28,472 nt of DNA. It comes from Chloroflexota bacterium. GTDB lineage: Bacteria > Chloroflexota > UBA6077. A program made the translations under genes and the position numbers. Of this stretch, positions 8,753-15,638 are shown piece after piece. Where the stretch lies: assembly GCA_021806765.1 (NCBI GenBank), contig JAJZQR010000033.1, positions 1 through 28,472 of the forward strand, read 5' to 3'. The notes beneath the pieces are model-generated. The model saw nothing but the letters and a program-made list of their open reading frames with translations, did no database searches and was not told where the DNA came from. The number at the start of each line of letters is the position of its first letter. Within the stretch, counting starts at the first letter, position 1.

Positions 8753-8775
8753 CCCGCGATTGCGGGGGTGACGAC
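8753..8775 (+). repeat. Repeat end motif (inverted partner of the element at 28408)
   Basis: The 23 bases read CCCGC, four variable bases, GCGGG, two variable bases, TGACGAC. The same pattern occurs on the opposite strand at 28408-28430. It forms a 5-pair hairpin followed by the TGACGAC tail, like the ends of small non-autonomous repeats found in many bacterial genomes. Only this one end is visible here, so the copy may be a solo or decayed one. Confidence 0.5.
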
Positions 8776-8796
8776 CGCAACTTACCGACATGGGTA

Positions 8797-8822
8797 GTCG
8801 CGGGTCGCGGCGGACCCGCGAC
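8797..8822. repeat. Perfect 10-bp palindrome upstream of the small membrane protein gene
   Basis: Bases 8797-8806 pair exactly with 8813-8822 around a six-base GC loop. It ends 34 bases before the ATG of the 56-residue membrane protein. It could be an operator, a leader hairpin or the remaining part of the neighbouring repeat. In the rest of the 384-base gap between argF and this gene, only the argF leader and promoter and the repeat end were seen. Confidence 0.5.
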
Positions 8823-8855
8823 CGCGGGGGCGCGGCTTCAAGGAGGGGGTCTACC

Positions 8856-9026
8856 ATGATAGGTATACTCGAAGCAATTCTGTGGCTCATCGTCGTCGCT
8901 CTGGTAGTTTTCTGGATCATCGGCTTCTTCTTCGCCAATCTGGGCGGTCTAGTGTGGATAGCGCTGGTGATAGCTGCCATAATCGTAGTCTGGAACTTGC
9001 TGACCAGGGGCAGAGCGACCTTATAG
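8856..9026 (+). CDS. Small two-helix membrane protein
   Basis: This is a 56-residue, almost wholly hydrophobic peptide with two membrane segments (about residues 5-26 and 29-47) joined by an Ala-Asn-Leu-Gly-Gly turn and ending in a basic RGR tail. Size and pattern resemble the small lmo0937/DUF5670-type membrane proteins, whose function is unknown. The ATG has a strong AAGGAGGGGG ribosome binding site eight bases upstream, and a terminator follows the stop, so it looks like a real stand-alone gene. It is the only plus-strand gene among leftward ones. No function can be assigned. Confidence 0.75.
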   Translation: MIGILEAILWLIVVALVVFWIIGFFFANLGGLVWIALVIAAIIVVWNLLTRGRATL

Positions 9027-9032
9027 ATGGGA

Positions 9033-9067
9033 AGCGGCCCGGAGGCGAGCCTCCGGGCCGCTCTTCT
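9033..9067. terminator. Strong terminator between small membrane gene and CoA-transferase gene
   Basis: Bases 9033-9045 pair perfectly with 9050-9062 (13 pairs, CGAG tetraloop), followed by CTTCTT. It lies between the convergent stops of the 56-residue gene and the CoA-transferase gene and probably ends transcription from both sides. Confidence 0.7.
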
Positions 9068-9125
9068 TGCCACTCTCCGGCGACCCATCCCCGAGAATCC
9101 CGCCGGATCGCCGGGGTCTCGCGTC

Positions 9126-10310
9126 TCAGCCCACGACACCCGCAGCTCTCAAGCGCGCCGCTTCCTCGGCCGAGTAACCCAACAACCCCTCCAGGATCTC
9201 CTCCGTATGCTCGCCCAACAGGGGCGGCGCGCCCCGTGGGTGAGTTCCGGCCTCGGCAAAGCGGTAGGGCATGTCGATAGCCTTGACCACCCCGGCGAGG
9301 GGGTGCTCGAAGCTCTGCACCATCTCCCGGGCCAGCACGTGAGGGTCGTTCAGGATCCGATCCAGGCTGTTCACGGGGCCGATCGGCAAGCCTTCGGCGT
9401 CGAAGCTCCGGATCCACTCATCGGCAGTCCTCGCCTTCATCCTGCCGGCGATCGCGGCGTTAACCCTGTCCCGGTTCGCCACGCGCACCTTGTTGGTGGC
9501 GAAAGCTGGATCCGCCGCCAGTTCGGCCATGCCCAGCAGCTCACAGAACTTCGGCCACTGCCGGTCGTTGATCACCACGTGCACGTACCGGCCGTCGCCG
9601 GTCAGGTAGTTGGCGCTGGGAACCCTGGTGGGGTTCTCCGAGCCGAACAGCCCCGGCACCTCTCCCCCGCACAGGTAGATGGCACCCAGGAAGGTCATCA
9701 TAGAGAGGCCGGTGTCCAACATCCCCAGGTCGATGTACTGGCCCCGGCCGGTCCTCTCCCGCCGGTATAGGCTGGTGCTGATGGCGAAGGCCGCGAAGAT
9801 GGCGCTCGCCACGTCGGTGACCGCCACCCCACACTTCACCGGATCCCCGTCCCTCGACCCTGTCACGCTCATGATCCCGGACATCGCCTGCAGGATCGGA
9901 TCGTACGCCTTCCTGTCGCGGTAGGGACCCGTCTGCCCAAAGCCCGAGATCGAGCAGTAGATCAGGTCGGGCTTCACGGCCGCCAGGGTAGCGTAGTCTA
10001 TCCCCAGCCTCCCGGTGACGCCCGGCGCGAAGTTCTCCACCACCACGTCCGACCGCCCCGCCAACTCCCGAACGATCCGCTTCCCCTCTTCCTTCTTCAG
10101 ATCGATGGCGATGCTCCGCTTGCTTCGATTGACCGAGAAGAAGTAGCCGCTCTGCCCCTGAATGAAGGGGGGCCATTCCCGAGATTCGTCGCCTCCCCTG
10201 GGCTCCTCCACCTTTATCACGTCGGCCCCCAGCTCCGCCAGCATCATGGAGCAGTAGGGCCCGGCCAACACCCGTGAGAAATCCAGAACACGCACGCCTG
10301 TTAGGGACAC
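9126..10310 (-). CDS. Class III (CaiB/BaiF family) CoA-transferase
   Basis: Family III CoA-transferases move CoA between an acyl-CoA and a free acid through an aspartyl thioester. Known substrates include oxalate/formate, carnitine, bile acids, succinate/itaconate and 2-hydroxyacids. The 394-residue length and the N terminus (LDFSRVLAGPYCSMMLAELGAD at about 9-30) are typical. The likely catalytic residue is Asp166, in the GVAVTDVASAIFAA segment where the family has its nucleophile. The GTG start shares one base with the TAG of the upstream dehydrogenase gene, so the two are translationally coupled. Context suggests a 2-hydroxyacid, 2-oxoacid-derived acyl-CoA or their free acids as substrates. 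The exact pair cannot be read from sequence. Confidence 0.92.
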   Translation of the reverse strand: MSLTGVRVLDFSRVLAGPYCSMMLAELGADVIKVEEPRGGDESREWPPFIQGQSGYFFSVNRSKRSIAIDLKKEEGKRIVRELAGRSDVVVENFAPGVTGRLGIDYATLAAVKPDLIYCSISGFGQTGPYRDRKAYDPILQAMSGIMSVTGSRDGDPVKCGVAVTDVASAIFAAFAISTSLYRRERTGRGQYIDLGMLDTGLSMMTFLGAIYLCGGEVPGLFGSENPTRVPSANYLTGDGRYVHVVINDRQWPKFCELLGMAELAADPAFATNKVRVANRDRVNAAIAGRMKARTADEWIRSFDAEGLPIGPVNSLDRILNDPHVLAREMVQSFEHPLAGVVKAIDMPYRFAEAGTHPRGAPPLLGEHTEEILEGLLGYSAEEAARLRAAGVVG

Positions 10311-11368
10311 TAGCCACCTCCGAAGTCGACGCCCACGCCCTCCCCCAGCTTCGAGAGATCCTTTACGACCACGTCGCTGAGGGGGACGCCCTTCTCCCGC
10401 CGCTGCTGTTCCGCCAGATGCTCGGGCTCCCCGGCCACCATGATCTTCTCGAACCCCTTGCCCAGGGGTTGAGCCTTTACCTCTCGGATCATGGCGTCCA
10501 TCTCGGCCTTGAACTCTCGCACCGGCCGGAACCGATCGATCGGAAAGACCCCAAAGAAGTGGCCCACCGCCTGGGGCTTGTCCGGATTGTTGTACAGCTC
10601 CCCGATGTGGGGACCGAACGGCCCGCCGGCCAGGACTCCGGCGAGAACGTCGATGACCATGGCCAGGCCGAACCCCTTGTGGCCGCCCAGCGGCAAGAGC
10701 GCCCCGTCCAGGGCCGCCTTGGGATCCGTGGTCGGCTCGCCATCCCTGTTCAGTGCCCAGGTTGGGGGAATGGGGTCCCCCTTCTTGGCAGCCAGGATAA
10801 CCGATCCCCGGGCCACCACGCTGGTCGCCATGTCGAAGACGAAAGGCCGCTCCTCTCCCGCCGGCACCGCTATGGCCAGCGGGTTCGTCCCGAAGAAGGG
10901 ATGCTTCCCTCCCCAGGGAGCCATCAGGGGCGGCGAGTTGGTCAGGGAGAAGCCGATCATGTCGTGGTCCAGGGCCATCATAGCGTAGTAGGCCGCGGTG
11001 CCGAAGTGGTTGGAGTTGCGCACGGTGACGAGCCCCACCCCCGACTCTCGGGCCTTGGCGATGGCCAGCTGCATCCCCTTGGTCCCCACCACCTGGCCCA
11101 GGCCGTTCTGCCCGTCGTAGGCGGCCGTGGTCGGGCTCTCGGCCACGATTCGGCCCGTGGTCCGCCCATCGATGAGCCCCGCCCGCAGCCTCTCCACGTA
11201 GACGGGGAGCCGGGTCACCCCGTGGGTATCGACCCCCCGCAGGTTAGCCGCCAACAGCGAATGGGCGACCATCTCGGCGTTCTCCGTGGGCACCCCCGCC
11301 CGCTCCAGCACCGCGACGCAGAAAGCTGCCAGCTTCGATGGGGCGAAGCGGCGTCCGGTATCTTCCAT
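10310..11368 (-). CDS. Ldh2-family malate/L-lactate (2-hydroxyacid) dehydrogenase
   Basis: The 352-residue protein belongs to the Ldh2/MdhII-like family of NAD(P)-dependent 2-hydroxyacid dehydrogenases. The family includes malate, lactate, ureidoglycolate and sulfolactate dehydrogenases and is unrelated to the Rossmann-type enzymes. Seen here: RGVDTHGV at 44-51 with the presumed catalytic His49, NSNHFGTA at 118-125, GTNP at 160-163, DMATS at 179-183 and GGHKGFGL at 228-235. The ATG at 11368 was chosen because AGGAG lies six bases upstream. An ATG six codons earlier lacks such a site. It lies 33 bases after the gamma subunit of the 2-oxoacid oxidoreductase and overlaps the CoA-transferase start by one base. 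Its product would be a 2-oxoacid, the substrate class of the neighbouring oxidoreductase. The substrate itself is not determined. Confidence 0.9.
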   Translation of the reverse strand: MEDTGRRFAPSKLAAFCVAVLERAGVPTENAEMVAHSLLAANLRGVDTHGVTRLPVYVERLRAGLIDGRTTGRIVAESPTTAAYDGQNGLGQVVGTKGMQLAIAKARESGVGLVTVRNSNHFGTAAYYAMMALDHDMIGFSLTNSPPLMAPWGGKHPFFGTNPLAIAVPAGEERPFVFDMATSVVARGSVILAAKKGDPIPPTWALNRDGEPTTDPKAALDGALLPLGGHKGFGLAMVIDVLAGVLAGGPFGPHIGELYNNPDKPQAVGHFFGVFPIDRFRPVREFKAEMDAMIREVKAQPLGKGFEKIMVAGEPEHLAEQQRREKGVPLSDVVVKDLSKLGEGVGVDFGGG

Positions 11369-11401
11369 GGGACTCTCCTTCCACATTCTCTGGCGCGGGC
11401 C

Positions 11402-11935
11402 TCAACCCACCAGGGCAGCACCGAGATCCAGCGCCTTAAGGTTGGTCTCCAACCTCTTGGCTGGCGTCGTCTCCCTGAAGCACTGCTCGAGGATGCTCAT
11501 CTCGATCACCTTCGTCGCAGCCACCACCGCCCCCAGCATCACCACGTTGGCCACCACCTTGTCTCCCAACTCCTCCAGCGCCGACCTCGTCGCAGCTACC
11601 GCGTACTGCCCCACGTCTTCCCTGCGATCCACCTTCACCAGCTCCGGATCGTAGAACAGCTTCCCCCCACTCTTCAGCCCCCCGGCCAGCTTGTCGTAGG
11701 CCTCCTGACTAAAGGCCACGAAGATGTCAGGATTGGTCACCCCGGGATAGTCCACTTCCTGGTCGTCGATCACGACGTCGCACCGGCTGGCACCCCCACG
11801 TGCCTCCGTGCCGTAGGACTGGGTCTGGGTCGCGTGCTTCCCCCCATAGAGGCAGGCCGCACGCCCCAGGGTGATCCCGGCAAACAGGATCCCCTGGCCA
11901 CCAAATCCGGCGAAGCGCATCTCGGTCCTGCTCAT
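11402..11935 (-). CDS. korC: 2-oxoacid:ferredoxin oxidoreductase, gamma subunit
   Basis: This 177-residue protein is the gamma domain of the four-subunit 2-oxoacid:ferredoxin oxidoreductases. It opens with the family motif FGGQG (about residues 11-15) and continues with a segment typical of the CoA-side domain (QSYGTEARGGASRCDVVI, about 39-56). The subunit works with alpha and beta to oxidatively decarboxylate a 2-oxoacid with CoA. The ATG overlaps the beta subunit stop in an ATGA arrangement, a sign of coupled translation. Whether the enzyme acts on 2-oxoglutarate, branched-chain or other 2-oxoacids cannot be settled from this subunit, so the symbol is by position and similarity. Confidence 0.9.
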   Translation of the reverse strand: MSRTEMRFAGFGGQGILFAGITLGRAACLYGGKHATQTQSYGTEARGGASRCDVVIDDQEVDYPGVTNPDIFVAFSQEAYDKLAGGLKSGGKLFYDPELVKVDRREDVGQYAVAATRSALEELGDKVVANVVMLGAVVAATKVIEMSILEQCFRETTPAKRLETNLKALDLGAALVG

Positions 11936-12792
11936 GGCTTCCCCCCCATCCTGGTAACCAGATCCAGGTAGCGCTCCACCACGCCGGTCCTCTCCCTGCG
12001 CACGAACTCCCCCACCGCCATCGTCCCTTCCCGCTCCTCGGCCGACAGCTTCTCCCTCTGCCGCTCGCTCAGGCAGTGCTCCTCGATCCACTGAACGTTC
12101 TTCGCCATCTCCTCCGTCTTCAGGACGTACCGCCCAAACTGCGTCGTGCAGGGCACCACGATCTCGACGTAGCTGAACCCCCGGTTCTCGATCCCAGCCT
12201 TGATCGCCTTCACCACCTGGTTGTAGTGCTTCGGCAGGCTCGTCCACCTCGCCACGTAGGTCGCCCCCGCCGCCTCCGCCAGCTTGCACATGTCGAACGG
12301 GTCCTCCAGGTTCCCGTAGGGGGTCGTCGTCGTCGTCCCGCCCCTCGGCGTCGTCGGCGCCACCTGCCCACCCGTCATCCCGTAGATCCCGTTGTTGAAC
12401 ATCAGCGCCGTCACGTCCAGGTTCCGCCGAGCCGCGTGGATGAAGTGGTTCCCCCCTATCGCCCCGCTGTCCCCATCTCCGCTGAACAGTATGAAGTTCA
12501 TGTCGGGACGCGCCATCTTCAGCCCCGTCGCCACGGCGTAGATCCGTCCGTGGTGGGCGTCGATGTTGTCCCCCTTGTATCGAGAGTAGGTGATCCGGCT
12601 GCTGCAGCCCACTCCCTGCACCCACACCGTGTCCTTCGGCGAGAGATCGAGGTCGTCCATGACCTGCAGGACACAGTGGATCACGTTGCCGATCCCACAG
12701 CCGGGGCAGGCCATGTGGGGCATCCGCTCCGGGCGAAGGTACTTCTCCACCAGCGGGTGGATCTTGACAGGGGTCTCGGCCACGGCGCTCAT
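11932..12792 (-). CDS. korB: 2-oxoacid:ferredoxin oxidoreductase, beta (TPP) subunit
   Basis: The beta subunit carries thiamine diphosphate and an iron-sulfur cluster. In the 286-residue product the CPGCG motif is at 29-33. The thiamine diphosphate motif starts with GDGD at 105-108 and ends with NN at 133-134. The GIYGMTGGQ stretch follows directly. Further cysteines at 40, 63 and 215 fit cluster ligation in this family. The start overlaps the alpha subunit stop by four bases (ATGA), and its stop overlaps the gamma start in the same way. The threonine-rich run at about 153-157 just after the cofactor motif is normal for KorB/VorA-like subunits. Confidence 0.95.
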   Translation of the reverse strand: MSAVAETPVKIHPLVEKYLRPERMPHMACPGCGIGNVIHCVLQVMDDLDLSPKDTVWVQGVGCSSRITYSRYKGDNIDAHHGRIYAVATGLKMARPDMNFILFSGDGDSGAIGGNHFIHAARRNLDVTALMFNNGIYGMTGGQVAPTTPRGGTTTTTPYGNLEDPFDMCKLAEAAGATYVARWTSLPKHYNQVVKAIKAGIENRGFSYVEIVVPCTTQFGRYVLKTEEMAKNVQWIEEHCLSERQREKLSAEEREGTMAVGEFVRRERTGVVERYLDLVTRMGGKP

Positions 12793-13946
12793 CGACCGTA
12801 CCTCCTCAGCTGCTCCAGGATCTCGACAGGCCGGTGAGGCTCCACCCCCCCGTGGGGGATCGGCACCACCCGGGCCTTCCCGTGAGCCGCCCTCTCCACT
12901 TCCCTCACCATCTGCCCGTCCACGTTCACCTCGGGCACCAGGATCGTGTGCACCTTCTCCGCCACCGCCTCGATCTCCCCGTCCGGGAAGGGCCACACGA
13001 CGATGGGCCTCAGCATCCCCGCCCTGATCCCCTCGACCCCGGCCTGCTGCACCGCCGAGAGGGCGGGTCGGGCCACTCCGCCGTAACAGACCACCGCGAT
13101 CTCCGCGTCCTCCACCGTTACCTTCTCCACCCTCACCAGCATCTCCAGGTGGGCCCGAACCTTCGTCACCAGCCTCCGGACCATCTTGTACTGCCCCTCC
13201 ACGCTCGTCGTGTCGTAGCCCCGAGAGGTGTGGGTGTAGGGAGAGACGCAGATGCCGTAGCCCTCCCCAATGTTGGGGAAGGGATGGCAGATCACCTCGG
13301 GGGTCTCCAGGGGGTACATCAGGAACTGGTCCGGAGGAACCGTGGGCTTGATCCGCTCCTGCCGCTTGACCTCGCTCTCCGGCGGGATCACCAACCTTTC
13401 CCGCATGTGGCCCACCGTCTCGTCAGCCAGCAGGAACACCGGACACCGGAACACCTCGGCCAGGTTGAAGCACTCGATGGTCAGGTCGAACGCCTCCTGC
13501 ACCGACTTGGGCGAGAGGGCGATGATCTCGGCGTTGCCCCCGGCCGACCCGTAGCGCACGGTGTAGAAGTCGCCTGCACCCACGTTGGTCGCCACCCCGT
13601 TGCTGGGCCCCGCCCTCTGCACGTCCACCACCACCAGCGGGATCTCATTCTTGATCGCCCAGCCCAGCCCCTCCAGCTTCAGACTGATCCCGGGGCCCGA
13701 GGATGCGGTCATCGACTTCAGCCCCCCCACCGAGGCTCCAGCCGCCGAGTGGACCGAGGCCAGCTCGTCCTCCATCTGCAGGCAGATCCCCCCCACCTCG
13801 GGCATCCGCTCCGCCATCGTCTCCGACAGCTCCGACACCGGGGTGATGGGGTATCCCGCGAAGTATCGGCATCCGGCGGCAATCGCCCCCTCGGCAATCG
13901 CCACGTCCCCCTGGACGAAATAGCTGCCCGTCTTGACCGATCTCAC
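12789..13946 (-). CDS. korA: 2-oxoacid:ferredoxin oxidoreductase, alpha subunit
   Basis: The 385-residue alpha subunit has the pyrimidine-binding GYPITPVSE motif at 31-39, the SSGPGISLKLEG stretch at 82-93, and a RAGPSNG segment at 111-117 where many 2-oxoglutarate enzymes read GPSTG. The GTG start was chosen because it overlaps the ferredoxin stop by four bases (GTGA) and has GGAGG seven bases upstream. Upstream codons in the same frame only shadow the ferredoxin gene. With beta, gamma and ferredoxin it forms an enzyme that turns a 2-oxoacid plus CoA into acyl-CoA, CO2 and reduced ferredoxin. 2-Oxoglutarate is favoured by the adjacent NrpR-like regulator, but 2-oxoisovalerate or another 2-oxoacid is equally possible from sequence. 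Confidence 0.93.
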   Translation of the reverse strand: MRSVKTGSYFVQGDVAIAEGAIAAGCRYFAGYPITPVSELSETMAERMPEVGGICLQMEDELASVHSAAGASVGGLKSMTASSGPGISLKLEGLGWAIKNEIPLVVVDVQRAGPSNGVATNVGAGDFYTVRYGSAGGNAEIIALSPKSVQEAFDLTIECFNLAEVFRCPVFLLADETVGHMRERLVIPPESEVKRQERIKPTVPPDQFLMYPLETPEVICHPFPNIGEGYGICVSPYTHTSRGYDTTSVEGQYKMVRRLVTKVRAHLEMLVRVEKVTVEDAEIAVVCYGGVARPALSAVQQAGVEGIRAGMLRPIVVWPFPDGEIEAVAEKVHTILVPEVNVDGQMVREVERAAHGKARVVPIPHGGVEPHRPVEILEQLRRYGR

Positions 13947-14158
13947 ACCGCCACCTCCTTCTCGATCACAAGGGCGAAGTCGGGGCAGGCCTTCTCGCAC
14001 ATCATGCAGGCGGTGCAGGCCGCCTCGTCCACCACCTCGGGAACGACGTAGCCCTTCCTGTTCATGCGGCCGGAGGATCGGAAGACACCTTTGGGGCAGA
14101 ACTCGATGCAGAAGAAGCAGCCTTTGCAGAAGTCGGGGTTGAAGTAGATCTTCGCCAC
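13943..14158 (-). CDS. korD: Ferredoxin-like delta subunit, two [4Fe-4S] clusters
   Basis: This small iron-sulfur protein (71 residues) has two full CxxCxxCxxxCP motifs, with cysteines at 11, 14, 17, 21 and 48, 51, 54, 58. It is the delta subunit that takes electrons from the oxidoreductase core. The GTG start at 14158 was preferred because AGGGAGG (complement of 14164-14170) lies five bases upstream. An ATG six codons earlier (14176) has no good ribosome binding site and follows a hairpin closely. The stop overlaps the alpha subunit start. Gene order delta-alpha-beta-gamma matches other four-subunit enzymes of this group. Confidence 0.92.
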   Translation of the reverse strand: MAKIYFNPDFCKGCFFCIEFCPKGVFRSSGRMNRKGYVVPEVVDEAACTACMMCEKACPDFALVIEKEVAV

Positions 14159-14180
14159 CAGCACCTCCCTCGCCATCAGG

Positions 14181-14212
14181 GCGGACTACCCTGCGATGGG
14201 GGAAAGGTCCGC
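14181..14212 (-). other. Leader hairpin upstream of the ferredoxin gene
   Basis: Bases 14181-14186 pair with 14207-14212 (6 GC-rich pairs), and inside the loop a CCC/GGG pairing can extend the structure. It lies in the 123-base gap between the NrpR-like gene and the oxidoreductase genes, just before the start codons. It may set the relative expression of regulator and enzyme. No clear promoter was found in this gap. Confidence 0.35.
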
Positions 14213-14299
14213 GGGGCCAGGGTCGCTCCACGGGCCTACACGGCAGCAATCCTGGAGACCGATACTAGTGCGATAGCTTTGCCCTGCCCGGGGCGGTCG

Positions 14300-15355
14300 T
14301 CACCCCAGGCCCCACGCCAGGAGCGCACCCCCGACGGGGAGCTGCTCCACCGGGTCCGGCTTCGGAAGCAGCATCTCGATGGGCCGAAGAGAGCTGTACT
14401 CCACGATGGCCTCACTGCAGTGGAACTCGGCCGGCACACCGGCTTCGTACGCGGGGACGGCGGGGTTCACTCCGGCAGCCAGGGCGATGCCGAAGGTGTG
14501 CTGCTGCACGGGAATGCCCAGGATAGGCTGTCCCACCTGCCCGACCATCAACACCCCGCCCAGCCCACAGCTCTGGACCTCCTCGAGGAGCCGCCGCGCT
14601 CGCTCCCTGGCCACGCCCACCACCTCCCGGACGTCGGCCAGGATCAGACCGTGGCCTCGCTCGAGGGTACTCCGGAGCCGGGTGCTGCCGGGCCGGATCA
14701 ACACCTCCACCGGATCCCGGGATCCGTGGCCGAAGTCCACCACGTCCACGAACCGGTAGGGCTGCCATCCCACCACCTCGACGATGCCCCCAAAAGTGGG
14801 GCGAAAGAGCACCCCATGGGAAAGCAGGAGACCGTCCAGCGTCGCCGTGCTCAACGTGAGGAGACCCATCCTGCCGGGCGGCACCAACACGCTGCCGACC
14901 TTCTCCCCCGCGCTCACCACCGCCGCGCGCCCGCCGACACAGACCCCCGCCCGACACGCCCTCGCCGCCTGCTGCAACACTGTGGCGAGATGCTCGGCGG
15001 GGAAGACGGAAAGCGAGGCCACCACCTGGCCGCTGCAATTGCCCGGATCGAAGGTGACCTGCTGCGCCAGCATCTCGGTTCTCGCGAGGGCGTACCGCAT
15101 ACGGGTGTCCACGAGGGAGCGACGCAGCTCGCGCCAGCCTTCCTCAGTCAGGGACCTCCCGCGGTTGCCGATCCGGAGAGTGAACCCCTGCTCGTCCAGC
15201 ACCCGCAGGTGGTAGCGAACGGTGTCCACGGTGATGCTGGTGCCCCGCTCGGCCAACTTGCCGGTGAGGGTATCAGCCCCCACCGGGCTGTCCAGCTCGG
15301 CTATCAGCCGGAGTATCTCCAGACGGGTCTTGTTGTCCAGTCCACTGGCCAGCAC
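14300..15355 (-). CDS. NrpR-like transcriptional regulator (winged helix plus NrpR domain)
   Basis: The 351-residue protein has an N-terminal winged-helix domain (about 8-70) that resembles the NrpR/RNase R-type helix-turn-helix. One NrpR (DUF128) effector domain follows (about 100-325), with family landmarks FGGIVEVVGWQP (188-199), GLGGVLMVGQVGQPILGIPV (264-283) and the hallmark GVNPAVPAYEAGV (295-307). In methanogens NrpR represses nitrogen-fixation and glutamine synthetase genes and is released by 2-oxoglutarate. Archaeal proteins often have two such domains, here there is one. The GTG start at 15355 has GGGAAGG about seven bases upstream. Another GTG nine codons earlier is possible but lacks a site. 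It precedes a 2-oxoacid:ferredoxin oxidoreductase operon and diverges from the kinase gene. Control of both is inferred. Confidence 0.85.
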   Translation of the reverse strand: MLASGLDNKTRLEILRLIAELDSPVGADTLTGKLAERGTSITVDTVRYHLRVLDEQGFTLRIGNRGRSLTEEGWRELRRSLVDTRMRYALARTEMLAQQVTFDPGNCSGQVVASLSVFPAEHLATVLQQAARACRAGVCVGGRAAVVSAGEKVGSVLVPPGRMGLLTLSTATLDGLLLSHGVLFRPTFGGIVEVVGWQPYRFVDVVDFGHGSRDPVEVLIRPGSTRLRSTLERGHGLILADVREVVGVARERARRLLEEVQSCGLGGVLMVGQVGQPILGIPVQQHTFGIALAAGVNPAVPAYEAGVPAEFHCSEAIVEYSSLRPIEMLLPKPDPVEQLPVGGALLAWGLG

Positions 15356-15400
15356 GCCATCACCTTCCCACCCGTATGCCACTAATGGCGCCGTGCCTTA

Positions 15401-15429
15401 AGGATAGCCATCAGGTAGAAGGCTGTCAA
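15401..15429 (-). promoter_or_regulatory. Sigma-70-like promoter for the NrpR-like gene
   Basis: On the minus strand TTGACA (bases 15429-15424) is followed by exactly 17 bases and TATCCT (15406-15401). The -35 box is perfect and the -10 keeps the TAnnnT core. The predicted start is about 40 bases before the chosen GTG. It sits back to back with the kinase promoter. Confidence 0.6.
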
Positions 15430-15437
15430 CCCTGCCG

Positions 15438-15445
15438 GGCTAGCC
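15438..15445. promoter_or_regulatory. 8-bp palindrome between divergent -35 boxes
   Basis: GGCTAGCC is a perfect palindrome lying in the 18 bases between the two -35 boxes of the divergent promoters. A dimeric regulator bound here would touch both RNA polymerases, so it is a candidate operator. Eight bases is short and chance cannot be excluded. Confidence 0.3.
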
Positions 15446-15447
15446 AA

Positions 15448-15476
15448 TTGACTTGTGGCAATCCCTCTGCTACATT
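15448..15476 (+). promoter_or_regulatory. Sigma-70-like promoter for the histidine kinase operon
   Basis: TTGACT (15448-15453) and TACATT (15471-15476) are separated by exactly 17 bases. The predicted start lies about 155 bases before the kinase GTG. A TTCC-T-GGAA palindrome (15478-15486) covers the predicted start site, a place where a repressor would block transcription. Confidence 0.6.
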
Positions 15477-15638
15477 CTTCCTGGAACCCCCGCGATGTTG
15501 TGAGACGTCACCCAGACCCCGTGGTATCGAGGGCCGAACATCGGTCACGGCGCCTGGCACCCCTCCGGTTCGCGCAACATCCGGCCTTGCGCCTGACAGT
15601 ATCGGCTGGCCCATGACCTGGGCAAGGGAGCACGGGCT

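Noticed and set aside
14279..15385. Plus-strand open frame opposite the NrpR-like gene
   Set aside because: Its His/Pro/Arg-rich composition is that of a reverse-strand shadow, and the minus-strand frame has clear family motifs.
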